In this document: in pieces, positions 52,052 to 61,275 of the stretch | How positions within the stretch are numbered: position 1 is the first letter of the stretch | Layout of the letters: every line of letters starts with the position of its first letter | Assembly: GCF_030450125.1 (NCBI RefSeq) | Contig: NZ_CP123923.1 | Location: 310,001 to 374,000, forward strand | Source of the DNA: Streptomyces sp. WP-1 | GTDB lineage: Bacteria > Actinomycetota > Actinomycetes > Streptomycetales > Streptomycetaceae | DNA length: 64,000 nt | Reading direction: 5' to 3' | Position numbers and translations under genes: made by a program | The notes under the pieces: generated by a model | The model's input: the letters and a program-made list of their open reading frames with translations, nothing else | Told to the model about the DNA's origin: nothing | The model's database searches: none

Positions 52052-53302
52052 TCACTTTCCGCCGAGGTCCTCCAGTACCTCCCGGGCCGCCCGCGCACCG
52101 GAGGCGAGGGCGCCCTGCACGGAGCCCGTCCCCCGGTGGTCCCCGCAGACGTAACGGCCCTGGCCGGTACGGCAGGTCCGGGTCAGCGGCCAGGGCGGCG
52201 GCATGGCGGGCAGCGCGCCCTCGATGGTGCGCGCGACCAGCAGATCCCAGCCGGTGGTGTCGGTGCCGTACATCTCGGCCAGGGCGGCGATCACGGCCGA
52301 CCGTGCGGGTTCGGTGTCGTCACCCAGCACGGAGGTGGCGACGAGGGCACTGCCGCGTGGCGCGTACTCGGGGGCGACATCGCTGAGGACGCAGGTGTTC
52401 AGCACGCGGCGGCGGGTGTCGACCAGCAGGACGGGCTGCCCGAGGGGTGAGCGCGGGGCGACGTGGTAGTACGTGGTGACCGTGCGCTGGGCGGGCACCT
52501 CCAGGCCGGGCAGCATCCGCGCGGCGGCACCGGCGCCGGTGGCCACCACGACGGCGCGCGACGGCAGTTCCGTACCGTCCGCCGTGAGGACGCCCCCGTC
52601 GGCGAGCCCTGACACGGGCGTGCCGAGCCGTACGATGCCCTCGGGCAGGGCCGCGGCCAGGGCGCGGGGGACGGACCGCACGCCGAAGGCCGGCAGGCAC
52701 AGGGCGCCGCGCAGCATGCTGCGCCACACGAGATGGAACACCCGGCTGGACGTCTCCAGGGTGTCCTCCAGGAAGACCCCGGAGAGGAACGGCCGGAAGA
52801 AGTCCGCCACGAACGATTCGGAGAAGCCCGCGTCGGCCAGTGCGGTGCGGGTGGTGTGCTCGGGTGCGCGCTTGATGGTCCGGGCCGGGGCGAGCGCGTC
52901 GCGGGCGCCGAGCGCGGCCAGCGCCATCAGGTCGCGCGGCCCGGCGAACCGCCCGGAGAGCAGCGGGGCCACCGCGTCGGGGCGGCGGCGCGGGTCGGCC
53001 AGCAGCACGCGCCGGTCGCCGGTGTGCACGAGGACGCCCGGCAGGAAGGGGCGCGGGTCGACGAACCGCATGGGCAGGCGGCGGCGCAGCTGCGGGTAGG
53101 CGGGGTTGACGACCTGGAATCCCCGGTCCACCGTGAAGCCGTCGAGGCGGTCCGTCCGCATCCGTCCGCCCACCGCGTCGTCCGCCTCCAGCACGATGAC
53201 GTCGAGCCCGGCGGCGGCCAGGTCGTGGGCGCACGCCAGCCCGGCGACCCCGGCACCCACCACGACGACGTCCGCGACCACGGATCCGTCCACCACGGCC
53301 AT
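52052..53302 (-). CDS. NAD(P)/FAD-dependent amine-oxidase-like oxidoreductase
   Basis: A 416-residue flavoprotein with an N-terminal dinucleotide fold (VVVVGAGVAGLACAHDLA, VLEADDAVGGRMRTD) and C-terminal FAD contacts (YVCGDHRGTGSVQGALASG). It resembles protoporphyrinogen- or phytoene-desaturase-like proteins. The start ATG at 53302 has GGAGAGG upstream; the frame is open for another 128 codons upstream, but those overlap the divergent promoter. It is divergent from the photolyase gene, so a light- or stress-linked role is possible. Confidence 0.88.
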   Translation of the reverse strand: MAVVDGSVVADVVVVGAGVAGLACAHDLAAAGLDVIVLEADDAVGGRMRTDRLDGFTVDRGFQVVNPAYPQLRRRLPMRFVDPRPFLPGVLVHTGDRRVLLADPRRRPDAVAPLLSGRFAGPRDLMALAALGARDALAPARTIKRAPEHTTRTALADAGFSESFVADFFRPFLSGVFLEDTLETSSRVFHLVWRSMLRGALCLPAFGVRSVPRALAAALPEGIVRLGTPVSGLADGGVLTADGTELPSRAVVVATGAGAAARMLPGLEVPAQRTVTTYYHVAPRSPLGQPVLLVDTRRRVLNTCVLSDVAPEYAPRGSALVATSVLGDDTEPARSAVIAALAEMYGTDTTGWDLLVARTIEGALPAMPPPWPLTRTCRTGQGRYVCGDHRGTGSVQGALASGARAAREVLEDLGGK

Positions 53303-53684
53303 CACCTCTCCTCGCTCCTCAAGGGCTGCCCCCGGGCGGCGCCTGTCGCACGGCACGGGTCCGCCGCCGGGCTCGGGCGGCCCGTCGGGAGCACGCGCCT
53401 GGACGCCGGCGACCGGACACCGGATGCCTGCCCGGGCGCCGTACGTCCTTCTCGGGTACTTCCCCGTTCGGCCGCCGCCGTGGACGCAACCCCGCGCCCG
53501 AACGGGTGACTGCCGATGGCCCGCCGCATTCGCCGCGCCGCCGTGGGGGCGGATCCGTCCGAGAGTTGCCCCACCGGAGGCGGAAGCCCGCGGCGGCGGG
53601 GGCGCGGCCTGCGCGGCGCGGAGCGTCCGTCCCCGGCCCGGCTCGCACCCGCACACCCCCCGCCGTACGAAAGGCCTCCCGCCC
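53303..53684. other. Divergent promoter region, FAD oxidoreductase and photolyase
   Basis: 382 bases between two divergent starts. Open frames cross it but lack ribosome sites. It must contain both promoters; I see no AT-rich consensus or clear palindrome to name. Confidence 0.5.
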
Positions 53685-55193
53685 ATGACGACCCCGCACT
53701 GGCTCTTCGGCGATCAGCTCGGCCCGCACTTCCTCGCCCCGGGCGGCGAGGACGGGCCCGGACGCGGGGCTCCCGTGGTGATGATCGAGGCCAGGTCGGT
53801 CTTCCGGCGGCGCCGCTTCCACCGGGCCAAGGCGCACCTGGTGCTCTCCGCGATGCGGCACCGCGCGGCGGAGCTGGGCGAGCGGGTGACGTACGTACGG
53901 GCCGAGACCTACCGCGAGGGACTGCGGCGCGCGGTGGGGGACGCGCCGGTCACGGTGTGCCATCCGACCTCGTACGCGGCGCTGCGGCTGGTGCGGTCCC
54001 TGCCCCAGGTGCGGGTGCTGCCCGCCCGGGGCTTCCTGGTGGCCCACGAGGAGTTCGCCCGCTGGGCCGAGTGGCGCGGTGAACGGCGGCTGCTCCAGGA
54101 CGACTTCTACCGCTGGGTGCGTGAGGAGCACGACCTGCTGATGGAGGGCGACCACCCGGCGGGCGGCAGGTTCAACCACGACCACGCCAACCGGGAACCC
54201 CCGCCGGGCGGCGCCCGGAAGCTCGACGTACCGGGACCGTACCGGCCGCGCGAGGACGACATCGACGCGGAGGTGCGCGACGACCTCGACCGGTGGGAGC
54301 GCGAGGACGGCGTGCGCTTCGTCGGCCGGGACGGGCCCCGCCGCTTCCCCGCCACGCGCCGGGAGGCGCTGTCGGCCCTGCGGCGTTTCGTGGCGGACCG
54401 GTTGGCGTCCTTCGGGCCGTACGAGGACGCGATGCTCACCGGTGATCCGGTGATGAGCCACAGCCTGCTGTCGTCCTCGCTGAACCTGGGCCTGCTGCAC
54501 CCCGCGGAGTGCGTGGAGCGAGCCGAGCGGGCCTGGCGGGCGGGCGCCGTCCCGGTGAACAGCGCGGAGGGTTTCGTACGGCAGGTGGCGGGCTGGCGGG
54601 AGTACGTCTGGCAGCTGTACTGGCACTTCGGGGAGGACTACCGGCACGGGAACGCGCTCGGGCACACGGCGGAACTGCCGGACTACTTCGCCGAGTTGGA
54701 CGCCGACGCGGTCACCGCGCGCTGTCTGGCCACCGTGCTCGCCCAGGTGCGCGACACCGGGTGGACGCATCACATCCCCCGGCTGATGGTGCTGGGCAGC
54801 CACGCCCTCCAGCGCGGCTGGGACCCGGTCGCGGTGACCGACTGGTTCCATCGCTGCTTCGTCGACGGCTACGACTGGGTGATGGTGCCGAACGTGGTGG
54901 GCATGTCCCAGTACGCGGACGGCGGCAGGATGACCACCAAGCCGTACACGTCGGGCGGTGCCTACATCCACCGCATGAGCGATCTGTGCGGGGGGTGCGC
55001 CTACCGGCCCACCGAGCGCACCGGCCCGCGCGCCTGTCCCTACGCCGCCGGGTACTGGGCCTTTCTGCACCGGCACCGGCGGCTGCTGTCCGGCAACGCC
55101 CGTATGCGGCGGGCGGTGCGGGGCCTGGACCGGCTCGGCGACCTCGACGAGGTGCTGCGGCAGGAGCGGCGGCGGGCGGACGAGGCGCCATGA
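53685..55193 (+). CDS. Iron-sulfur bacterial (6-4) photolyase / cryptochrome (PhrB/CryB type)
   Basis: A 502-residue flavoprotein that repairs UV damage or senses light. The start MTTPHWLFGDQLGPHF and the C-terminal region (GWTHHIPRLMVLGSHALQRGWDP, YDWVMVPNVVGMSQYADGG) are typical of the FeS-BCP class. The four [4Fe-4S] ligands are present: Cys347, Cys435, Cys438 and Cys451, with spacing 88-3-13, identical to PhrB (350, 438, 441, 454). The start is ATG at 53685. It is divergent from a flavin oxidoreductase gene. Confidence 0.95.
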   Translation: MTTPHWLFGDQLGPHFLAPGGEDGPGRGAPVVMIEARSVFRRRRFHRAKAHLVLSAMRHRAAELGERVTYVRAETYREGLRRAVGDAPVTVCHPTSYAALRLVRSLPQVRVLPARGFLVAHEEFARWAEWRGERRLLQDDFYRWVREEHDLLMEGDHPAGGRFNHDHANREPPPGGARKLDVPGPYRPREDDIDAEVRDDLDRWEREDGVRFVGRDGPRRFPATRREALSALRRFVADRLASFGPYEDAMLTGDPVMSHSLLSSSLNLGLLHPAECVERAERAWRAGAVPVNSAEGFVRQVAGWREYVWQLYWHFGEDYRHGNALGHTAELPDYFAELDADAVTARCLATVLAQVRDTGWTHHIPRLMVLGSHALQRGWDPVAVTDWFHRCFVDGYDWVMVPNVVGMSQYADGGRMTTKPYTSGGAYIHRMSDLCGGCAYRPTERTGPRACPYAAGYWAFLHRHRRLLSGNARMRRAVRGLDRLGDLDEVLRQERRRADEAP

Positions 55194-55209
55194 GCGGCCG
55201 TACGGGTGG

Positions 55210-56736
55210 TCAGGTGACGCGGGTCAGCGGGGGGCACTCCCAGGTCGCGTCGATCACCGCCGGGCTGGGCCGGTACATGCGCAGGGTCACGAACCAGGTG
55301 CCTTCCGCCGCGGTGGGCAGCCAGTTGGCTTCCTCGTCCCGGCCGGGCGGCTCGCTCTGGAGGCGCAGGGTCAGTCCGCCGTCGGCGTCGCGCCGCAGGC
55401 CGGGGATGCGGTCGCCCACCGCGTACCGGTCCGCCGGGTTGGGGATGAGGTTCATGTCCTGCCCGTAGGCGGTCAGCGACCAGAAGGCGTCGACCGGGGG
55501 CAACGCGTCGGCGGGGAAACGCAGTTCGTACCGGCCCCCGGAATCCAGTCTGTTCCCGTCCGCGTCCTCGAAGTTGAGCAAGTGGACCGCTTCGGCGGGG
55601 TCGTCGGCGGCGACGCCGATCAGCGACTGGTCGGCGGCCCGTTTGAGGAAGTCGTCGCCGAAGCGACCCGTCTCCGGCGGCGGGTAGCGCCAGCCGTTGA
55701 CGAGTTCGGCCCAATCGCCGCTGAGGACCTGCCGTTTGAGCAGGGGCACGCCGACGGCGGCGGCCCGGACCAGGCTCCGTCTGACGGCCTCGGGCTGCTC
55801 CTCGACGTCGAGGCCGGGGCCGATGCCGATCCGGGCGAACTGCTGGAGGAGGACCCGGTGACGGGACGGCGGCGGGTTCTCGGCCAGCATCAGGTTGAGG
55901 GTCTTCCAGGGCCCCAGGGGGTCCTCCTCCGCCGGGACGGGCCTCAGGACGTCACGGTTCTCGGGGACCTCCGCGTGCTTCTTTCCGTACAGGCCGAGCG
56001 GGGTCAGCCTGTACTGCTCCTGGAGTTCACGGACGCGGGGCACGTCGTCCGGGCCGTCGACCCGGGTGCGGCCGAGGACGAGGGCCCAGGGGCTGGGTGC
56101 CTTCTTCAAGCGGCTTACGCCGGCCGGGAGTTTGCCCTTCCAGCCCGGGCCGACGAGCGCGAAGCTGCCCGCCCCGGACCCGGTGGTGCGCTGGCCGACG
56201 TAGTCGAAGTTGTCGGAGGTGATCCCCACCAGTTCGAAGGTGAAGTACCGATCCCCCATGTCGGGGTGGGACAGGATGACCGGCTCGCGGCCGAGATCCA
56301 CCCAGGCCGTCGAGTACAGGGTGTCGTTGTCGGGGCATCCGCCGTCGCGGTACGTCGCGTCCGGCAGGCGCTCGGCATGCCAGAAGTGGTTGACGGGCGC
56401 GTACGGGGTCGTGGCCGGGTTCCGTGGGGTCGTCACCCAGTCGTACCTGAGCCGGGCGTTGTAGATGTACGGGAACCCGTAGACGAACGCCTGCTCGCCG
56501 AGCGTGTAGGCGTACTCACCGCGCCAGTCGCCCATGTGGCCCGTCAGGACCGGTTTCACCGCCCGGCCGAGGGCGGGCACGATCTCCGGCAGCTGGCGCG
56601 CGCGGTCGATCGTGGCCCTCGGATGGAGGGCCACGTGCCCGGCGGCCCGTGCCACCGTGAGGGCGGCGCCGGCGACGTCCTCGGGGATACGCCGCCAGGC
56701 GGGGCTCCGAGATGGTTCGGACCTCGGTTCGGACAT
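55210..56736 (-). CDS. DUF1254/DUF1214 domain protein
   Basis: 508 residues. An N-terminal DUF1254 region (YTLGEQAFVYGFPYIYNARLRYDWVT, PDNDTLYSTAWVDLGREPVILS) is followed by a DUF1214 region (FWSLTAYGQDMNLIPNP, ANWLPTAAEGTWFVTLRMYRPSP). No signal peptide is obvious. Proteins with this pair are widespread but of unknown function. The start ATG at 56736 has only a weak ribosome site; the frame is open upstream. It ends 16 bases from the photolyase stop (convergent). Confidence 0.85.
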   Translation of the reverse strand: MSEPRSEPSRSPAWRRIPEDVAGAALTVARAAGHVALHPRATIDRARQLPEIVPALGRAVKPVLTGHMGDWRGEYAYTLGEQAFVYGFPYIYNARLRYDWVTTPRNPATTPYAPVNHFWHAERLPDATYRDGGCPDNDTLYSTAWVDLGREPVILSHPDMGDRYFTFELVGITSDNFDYVGQRTTGSGAGSFALVGPGWKGKLPAGVSRLKKAPSPWALVLGRTRVDGPDDVPRVRELQEQYRLTPLGLYGKKHAEVPENRDVLRPVPAEEDPLGPWKTLNLMLAENPPPSRHRVLLQQFARIGIGPGLDVEEQPEAVRRSLVRAAAVGVPLLKRQVLSGDWAELVNGWRYPPPETGRFGDDFLKRAADQSLIGVAADDPAEAVHLLNFEDADGNRLDSGGRYELRFPADALPPVDAFWSLTAYGQDMNLIPNPADRYAVGDRIPGLRRDADGGLTLRLQSEPPGRDEEANWLPTAAEGTWFVTLRMYRPSPAVIDATWECPPLTRVT

Positions 56737-57093
56737 GTCGACACCACTTCGCTCAGCGTATGAAGGGCCCCGGGGCATGGAGGGTCCCGCTCGCGGGCGC
56801 CTCGCCGCTTCTCCCCCGGGAACCATCCTCCCCCGCGTCGCCGGTCGTCGCAGCCGGGCGGGAACGGGGCAGGCCAGGGGGTTCACCGGGGCGGGGTGTC
56901 GTCGCCCCGGGCTTCGAGATGCGGTCATCCGCGCCTGCTGGATACGCTCGCTGGACAGCCGGGGAGTGGCCCAGGGCCGTGGCGCGGCAGCCGCCCACCC
57001 CGTGCTCGGAAGCGAGGATGCGCGCGGGGACGAGGGTCTCCGCGGTTCCCGCCTCTGCACAGTGTTCACGCCTCCACGGGAGGAAGGTCGCCC
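56737..57093. other. Divergent intergenic region
   Basis: 357 bases between the DUF1254 gene and the fasciclin gene, which diverge. Frames crossing it are extensions or shadows without ribosome sites. No operator or RNA is recognised. Confidence 0.5.
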
Positions 57094-57696
57094 ATGAGGT
57101 TCACCGGCACGCGTACAGCGAAGGCCACCGCGGCGGCTCTGGTCGCCGTACCGCTCGCGCTCGGAGGTATGGCGTCGCGGAGCCAGGCGCAGACGTCGTC
57201 TCCCAGCCCGTCGGGGACGTCTCCCAGTGCGTCGGGGATGTTCGGTCCCGGATGTCCGTCGGTCTCGCAGAAGGCCGACACGGTCAAGGACAAGGTCACG
57301 GAGGCCGCCGCCGCGTATCCGCAGCTCAGCCAGCTGGTCTCGGCCGCGGTCCGGGCGGGGCTGAACGGCACCCTCGACGGGAAGTCACACATCACCGTGT
57401 TCGCGCCCAACGACCAGGCGTTCCAGAAGGTGACCGCCTCGCAGCTCACCTCGCTGCTCAAGAACCAGGGCGAGCTGAAGAAGGTGCTGACCTACCATGT
57501 CGTGGACAAGCAGATCACGCCGGACGAACTGTCCCACGGCTCCTTCACGACGGTGGAGGGCAGCAAGCTGACCACGTCGGGCTCGGGCAGCGACTTCAAG
57601 GTCAACGGGAAGGCGAGCGTCGTCTGCGGCGACATCAAGGCCGCGAACGCCACGATCTATGTCGTCGACGCGGTGCTCCGGCCTCCGTCGTCCTGA
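57094..57696 (+). CDS. Secreted fasciclin (FAS1) domain protein
   Basis: A 200-residue exported protein. The signal peptide (AAALVAVPLALGGMASRSQAQ) is followed by a Ser/Pro linker and one FAS1 domain (ITVFAPNDQAFQKV, LKKVLTYHVVDKQITPDEL, ATIYVVDAVL). Two cysteines (CPSVSQ and VVCGDI) may form a disulfide. FAS1 proteins mediate adhesion. The start ATG at 57094 has GGGAGGAAGG upstream. Its 3' end overlaps the convergent ABC ATPase gene by 40 bases. Confidence 0.92.
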   Translation: MRFTGTRTAKATAAALVAVPLALGGMASRSQAQTSSPSPSGTSPSASGMFGPGCPSVSQKADTVKDKVTEAAAAYPQLSQLVSAAVRAGLNGTLDGKSHITVFAPNDQAFQKVTASQLTSLLKNQGELKKVLTYHVVDKQITPDELSHGSFTTVEGSKLTTSGSGSDFKVNGKASVVCGDIKAANATIYVVDAVLRPPSS

Positions 57697-58589
57697 CTCA
57701 CCGCAGGTGGATTCCGCGCGCCGCCGCGGCCATCGGCGGCACCGGTGGCTGGGCACGTGTCGTCACCGTCCTCCGCTCGCCCGTCCCCCGCTCCCCCGTG
57801 CCCCGCTCCCCCGTCGCGCGCGAGCGGCCGGGCCGCGTACGTGATCCGGATGATGCCGTCGGCGTGCCGTTCGGTGCGGGCCTGGACACCGAACACGGTG
57901 GCGAGGAGGTCCGGGGAGAGCACCTTCAGGACCGGTCCGGCCGCGGCCACGGTTCCCCCGCACAGGACGACGAGGTGGTCGCAGAGGCGGGCGGCGAGAT
58001 CGAGGTCGTGCAGCACGGCGAGCGTGGTGACGCCGGTGGCGCGGATCAGGTCCAGGAGTTCGAACCGGGCCCGGATGTCCAGGTGGTTGGTGAGTTCGTC
58101 CAGGACGAGAAGCCTGGGTTTCTGGGCCAACGCCCGTGCCAGCAGGACGCGTTGGCGTTCACCGCCCGACAGCGAGGCGTAGTCGCGGTCCGCGAAGGGT
58201 CGTACGCCGCAGCGGTCGACGGCATCGGACACGGCCTCGCGGTCCTCGGCTCCGTCGCGGCCGAGCAGCCCGTGATGGGGGGCGCGGCCGAGGGCCACGA
58301 TCTCGGTGACCGTCAGTCCGGTGGTGCTGCCGCCGGTGTCCTGGAGGACGGCCGCGGTACGGCGGGCGGCGGCGCGGGGGGACAGTTCCCACACGTCGTC
58401 GCCGCCCACCCGGACCACCCCGTCCGCCGGGCGCAGTGAGCGGTAGACGGTGCGCAGCAGGGTGGACTTGCCGCTGCCGTTGGGTCCGACGAGGCCGACG
58501 ACGTCGCCCTCGCGGACTTCGAGGCTCACGTCGCGCAGGATCGGGTTGCGGTCGAGGGTGACGTGGAGCCGGTCGACGATGAGTTTCAT
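57657..58589 (-). CDS. ABC transporter ATPase, iron-complex/cobalamin type
   Basis: A 310-residue ATPase of an FecE/BtuD-type importer. Walker A is GPNGSGKST, the signature SLSGGERQ, and Walker B LLVLDELTNHLD, where the usual Pro of DEPTNHLD is Leu. A His/Gly/Asp-rich C-terminal tail of about 55 residues has no family counterpart and covers the overlap with the fasciclin gene. It starts three bases after the permease stop. Confidence 0.93.
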   Translation of the reverse strand: MKLIVDRLHVTLDRNPILRDVSLEVREGDVVGLVGPNGSGKSTLLRTVYRSLRPADGVVRVGGDDVWELSPRAAARRTAAVLQDTGGSTTGLTVTEIVALGRAPHHGLLGRDGAEDREAVSDAVDRCGVRPFADRDYASLSGGERQRVLLARALAQKPRLLVLDELTNHLDIRARFELLDLIRATGVTTLAVLHDLDLAARLCDHLVVLCGGTVAAAGPVLKVLSPDLLATVFGVQARTERHADGIIRITYAARPLARDGGAGHGGAGDGRAEDGDDTCPATGAADGRGGARNPPAVSQDDGGRSTASTT

Positions 58590-58592
58590 GCT

Positions 58593-59720
58593 TCAGTCCA
58601 GGCCCTTGTTGCGGCGCAGCAGCCACAGGAAGAAGGGGGCGCCGAGGAGTGCGGTGATGATCCCCAGGGGCAGTTCGTCGGGGCGGTCCAGGGTGCGCGA
58701 GAGCAGGTCGACGAGGACCAGGTAGAGGGCTCCCAGCAGAGCCGTCAGGGGCAGCAGCCGGCGGTGGTCGGCGCCGGTGGTCAGCCGTACCAGGTGGGGG
58801 ATCATCAGTCCGACGAAGCCGATGCTGCCGGCGACCGCGACGACCGTGCCGGTCAGCAGCGCGCTGAGGACCAGGAGGACGGCGCGCAGCCGGTTCACGT
58901 CGACGCCGAGCGCGGTCGCCGACTCGTCGCCGGCGAGGAGCACGTTGAGGCGGCGGCCGAACAGCGACAGCAGGACGGTCGTGGTGAGCACGACGGCGGC
59001 CACCGTGGGGAGTTGGTCCCACTGGGCGCCCGCGACGCTGCCCAGCATCCAGAACATCACCGTCCGCAACTCGGTCGGGGTGGCCTGGAGTTGCACGAAG
59101 CTGGTCGCGGAGAGGAAGACGTAGCCGACGGCGACACCGGCCAGGACCAGCCGAGTCGGCGCCATCCGGCCATGGCGTCGGCCGAGCGCGAAGACCAGCG
59201 CCCCGGCGGCCACCGCGCCGAGGAAGGCCGCAGCGGACACCCCCAGCCCGGCGAGCGCGACACCCCCGCCGAGGGTGATGACGAGGACCGCGCCGAGCGT
59301 GGCGCCGTAGGAGAAGCCCAGCACGGTGGGGTCGGCCAGCGGGTTGGACACCACGGTCTGGAGCACCGCGCCGGACACGGCGAGGCCCGCGCCGACCAGG
59401 GCGGCCAGGACGACCCGCGGGGTGCGGAAGTTCCAGACGATCTGGTCGAGGGCCGGGTCGGCGGACCCCGTCCGCGCGCCGGTGACATGGTGGAGGACGA
59501 TCGCCCACACTTCGCCGACAGGTACGTCGACCGCGCCGATGCTGATCGCCACGATCATGGTGGCGGGCAGCAGCGCGAGGGCGAGCGGGACCCTGAGCCG
59601 GGTCAGAAGGCGTCCGGGTGCAGCAACTCGGCGATCCTCCGGACGGCCACGTCGTTGCTGGGGCCGAGGTACATCGAGTCGGAGAGCGTCACGTACCTGG
59701 TGTTCTTCGCGGCCGGCCAC
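58593..59720 (-). CDS. FecCD family ABC permease
   Basis: A permease with about ten spans for siderophore, heme or cobalamin import (VSGAVLQTVVSNPLADPTVLGFSYGA, GSIGFVGLMIPHLVR). The only usual start codon in frame before the first span is GTG at 59720, with AAGGAG eight bases upstream; it would overlap the binding-protein gene by 118 bases. The alternative is a rare CTG at 59606 overlapping the binding-protein stop (CTGA). The mature membrane part begins near 59590 either way. Confidence 0.88.
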   Translation of the reverse strand: MAGREEHQVRDALRLDVPRPQQRRGRPEDRRVAAPGRLLTRLRVPLALALLPATMIVAISIGAVDVPVGEVWAIVLHHVTGARTGSADPALDQIVWNFRTPRVVLAALVGAGLAVSGAVLQTVVSNPLADPTVLGFSYGATLGAVLVITLGGGVALAGLGVSAAAFLGAVAAGALVFALGRRHGRMAPTRLVLAGVAVGYVFLSATSFVQLQATPTELRTVMFWMLGSVAGAQWDQLPTVAAVVLTTTVLLSLFGRRLNVLLAGDESATALGVDVNRLRAVLLVLSALLTGTVVAVAGSIGFVGLMIPHLVRLTTGADHRRLLPLTALLGALYLVLVDLLSRTLDRPDELPLGIITALLGAPFFLWLLRRNKGLD

Positions 59721-60634
59721 TGGGGGAACTCCTTGAGCAGTTTCCTGGCGTAGGCCGCCGGGTTCGGGTCGTGGTAGCCGATGACGACGAGCGCGTCCAC
59801 GTCGGTGGCGGCCACCTTCTCCTTGCTCAGGTCGGCGAAGGAGGTCCTGGAGGCGTTCTCGAAGGCGTTGGAGCCGCCGGCCCTGGCGAGGATGTCGTTG
59901 TAGATGCCCTTGGCGACGACCGAGCTGAAGTCGTTGCCGCCCATGGACATGTTGGAGAAGAGCACCATGACCCTCGGTTTCTTCTTCCCCTTCACCTTGG
60001 CGGTGACGGCCGCAATGTTCTTCTCGGAGGCGGCGATCAGTTTCTCGGCCCTGTCGCGCACCCCGAAGACCTTGCCCATGTCGCGCAGCAGCCGGTAGCT
60101 GTCGGCGATGGTCATCCCGGACGTGTCCTGGTCACAACCCTGCGGTGAGACGTAGGTGTTGGCGCCGACGTCCTTCAACTGCGCGCGGGTGGCGAAGCCG
60201 TTCTTCTGGTCGAAGCCGTACGACGTCGTGGACAGCACCAGGTCCGGGCGCAGGCCGAGCATGGTCTCCCGGGGGATGTCGTAGGCGTCGTTGGGCTTCA
60301 CGTCCCCCGTGGGCAGCTTCTTGATCGCCGCGGCCCGGCCCGGCACCTCGGACATGCCGTAGCTCTGCTCGTTGGCGACGATCCTGTCACCGAGACCGAG
60401 GGCGAGCAGGGTGGAGACCTCGGCGACGGAGGCGCCGTTCATCACGACGACCCGGCTGGGAGCCTTCTCGAAGGTCTCCTTCACACCGCAGTTCCCGACG
60501 GTCACCGGGTATCCGCTCACCGAGGCCGCGGCCGTCGTGCCGGTCGCTTTCTCAGCGGACGGCGATCCGCACCCCGCCGCCGGCAGACAGAGTGCTGCGG
60601 CCAGGGCGGCGGCGGCCGGCCGGTTCATCGACAT
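59603..60634 (-). CDS. Iron-complex-type ABC substrate-binding lipoprotein
   Basis: 343 residues. The lipoprotein signal ends LPAAGC. The fold is of the FecB/BtuF type (YPVTVGNCGVKETFEKAPSRVVVMN, MLGLRPDLVLSTTSYG, ATDVDALVVIGYHD). The ligand could be a siderophore, heme or a corrinoid; the sequence does not decide. The start ATG at 60634 has AAGGAG upstream. It is the first gene of the three-gene import operon. Confidence 0.92.
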   Translation of the reverse strand: MSMNRPAAAALAAALCLPAAGCGSPSAEKATGTTAAASVSGYPVTVGNCGVKETFEKAPSRVVVMNGASVAEVSTLLALGLGDRIVANEQSYGMSEVPGRAAAIKKLPTGDVKPNDAYDIPRETMLGLRPDLVLSTTSYGFDQKNGFATRAQLKDVGANTYVSPQGCDQDTSGMTIADSYRLLRDMGKVFGVRDRAEKLIAASEKNIAAVTAKVKGKKKPRVMVLFSNMSMGGNDFSSVVAKGIYNDILARAGGSNAFENASRTSFADLSKEKVAATDVDALVVIGYHDPNPAAYARKLLKEFPQWPAAKNTRYVTLSDSMYLGPSNDVAVRRIAELLHPDAF

Positions 60635-60647
60635 GCGGGCTCCTTGC

Positions 60648-60745
60648 GTGAGGCGTCTGCCCGTGGGGTGCGGGCTCCGGTGCAGTAGTCGGAGCGGAGC
60701 GCGCTCGGGTTCCCACGAGTTGCCGACCGGGGTCCGGCACGCCCG
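60648..60745 (-). promoter_or_regulatory. Possible degenerate cobalamin-riboswitch-like leader
   Basis: Read on the minus strand, the leader of the binding-protein gene has a GTGCC...GGCAAC hairpin (60740-60719), then GGGAA, CTACTG and GGGCAGACGCC in the order of the conserved blocks of cobalamin riboswitches. Spacing is compressed and several core bases differ, so this is only a hint. Confidence 0.22.
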
Positions 60746-60866
60746 GCCGGAGGCCGCCACACCGGCCGTGGACGCGGCGGCCCTTCGGCCGATACCGCTG
60801 CTCGCCCAGTCGTACGGCCCAGGGACTCACTGGGGTACGACCGTGACACCCCGGGCCGTACGAAGG

Positions 60867-61241
60867 TCAGGTCGTGATGGTGGCGACGGGTTCGAGGCCG
60901 TACGTCCGGGCGTAGCCGTTCTCGGTGCCGACGAGGAGGTCCACGATCTCGAAGTATCGGTCCCAGAACGGGGTTTCGCGCAGTGCGTCGACAAGGAGCT
61001 GGTAGGCGTGGTGGTCCTCGGCCTCCCACACCCAGACGTCGGTGACGCGCGCGGAGTAGAACTCGGTGTCGTAGAAGCGGGACCGGACGCCGGTGGTCCT
61101 GGCCTCGATGGCCGGCAGGACCTGGGTGGTGAAGGCGTCCACGCGTTCCTGGACGGTCAGGGCGAGCCATTCCGGCGTGGTCTTGACGAGCATGAACGCG
61201 GTGACGGGCGGTTCGGTGTGGTCGGTCGTGTCGACGGGCAT
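60867..61241 (-). CDS. Darcynin-like small protein
   Basis: A 124-residue protein resembling the darcynin family ([60 protein letters not shown]), a ferredoxin-like fold of unknown function. The start ATG at 61241 has a strong GGAGGT upstream. It follows the NmrA-like gene by 34 bases on the same strand, so the two are probably co-transcribed and controlled by the LysR gene. Confidence 0.85.
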   Translation of the reverse strand: MPVDTTDHTEPPVTAFMLVKTTPEWLALTVQERVDAFTTQVLPAIEARTTGVRSRFYDTEFYSARVTDVWVWEAEDHHAYQLLVDALRETPFWDRYFEIVDLLVGTENGYARTYGLEPVATITT

Positions 61242-61275
61242 GGAAATACCTCCGCAAAGGGTGGGGTGCCGGGGC

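Noticed and set aside
53303..53686. N-terminal extension of the FAD oxidoreductase by 128 codons
   Set aside because: It would cover the whole divergent promoter region and places a Gly/Arg-rich tail before a normal dinucleotide-binding start that has its own ribosome site.
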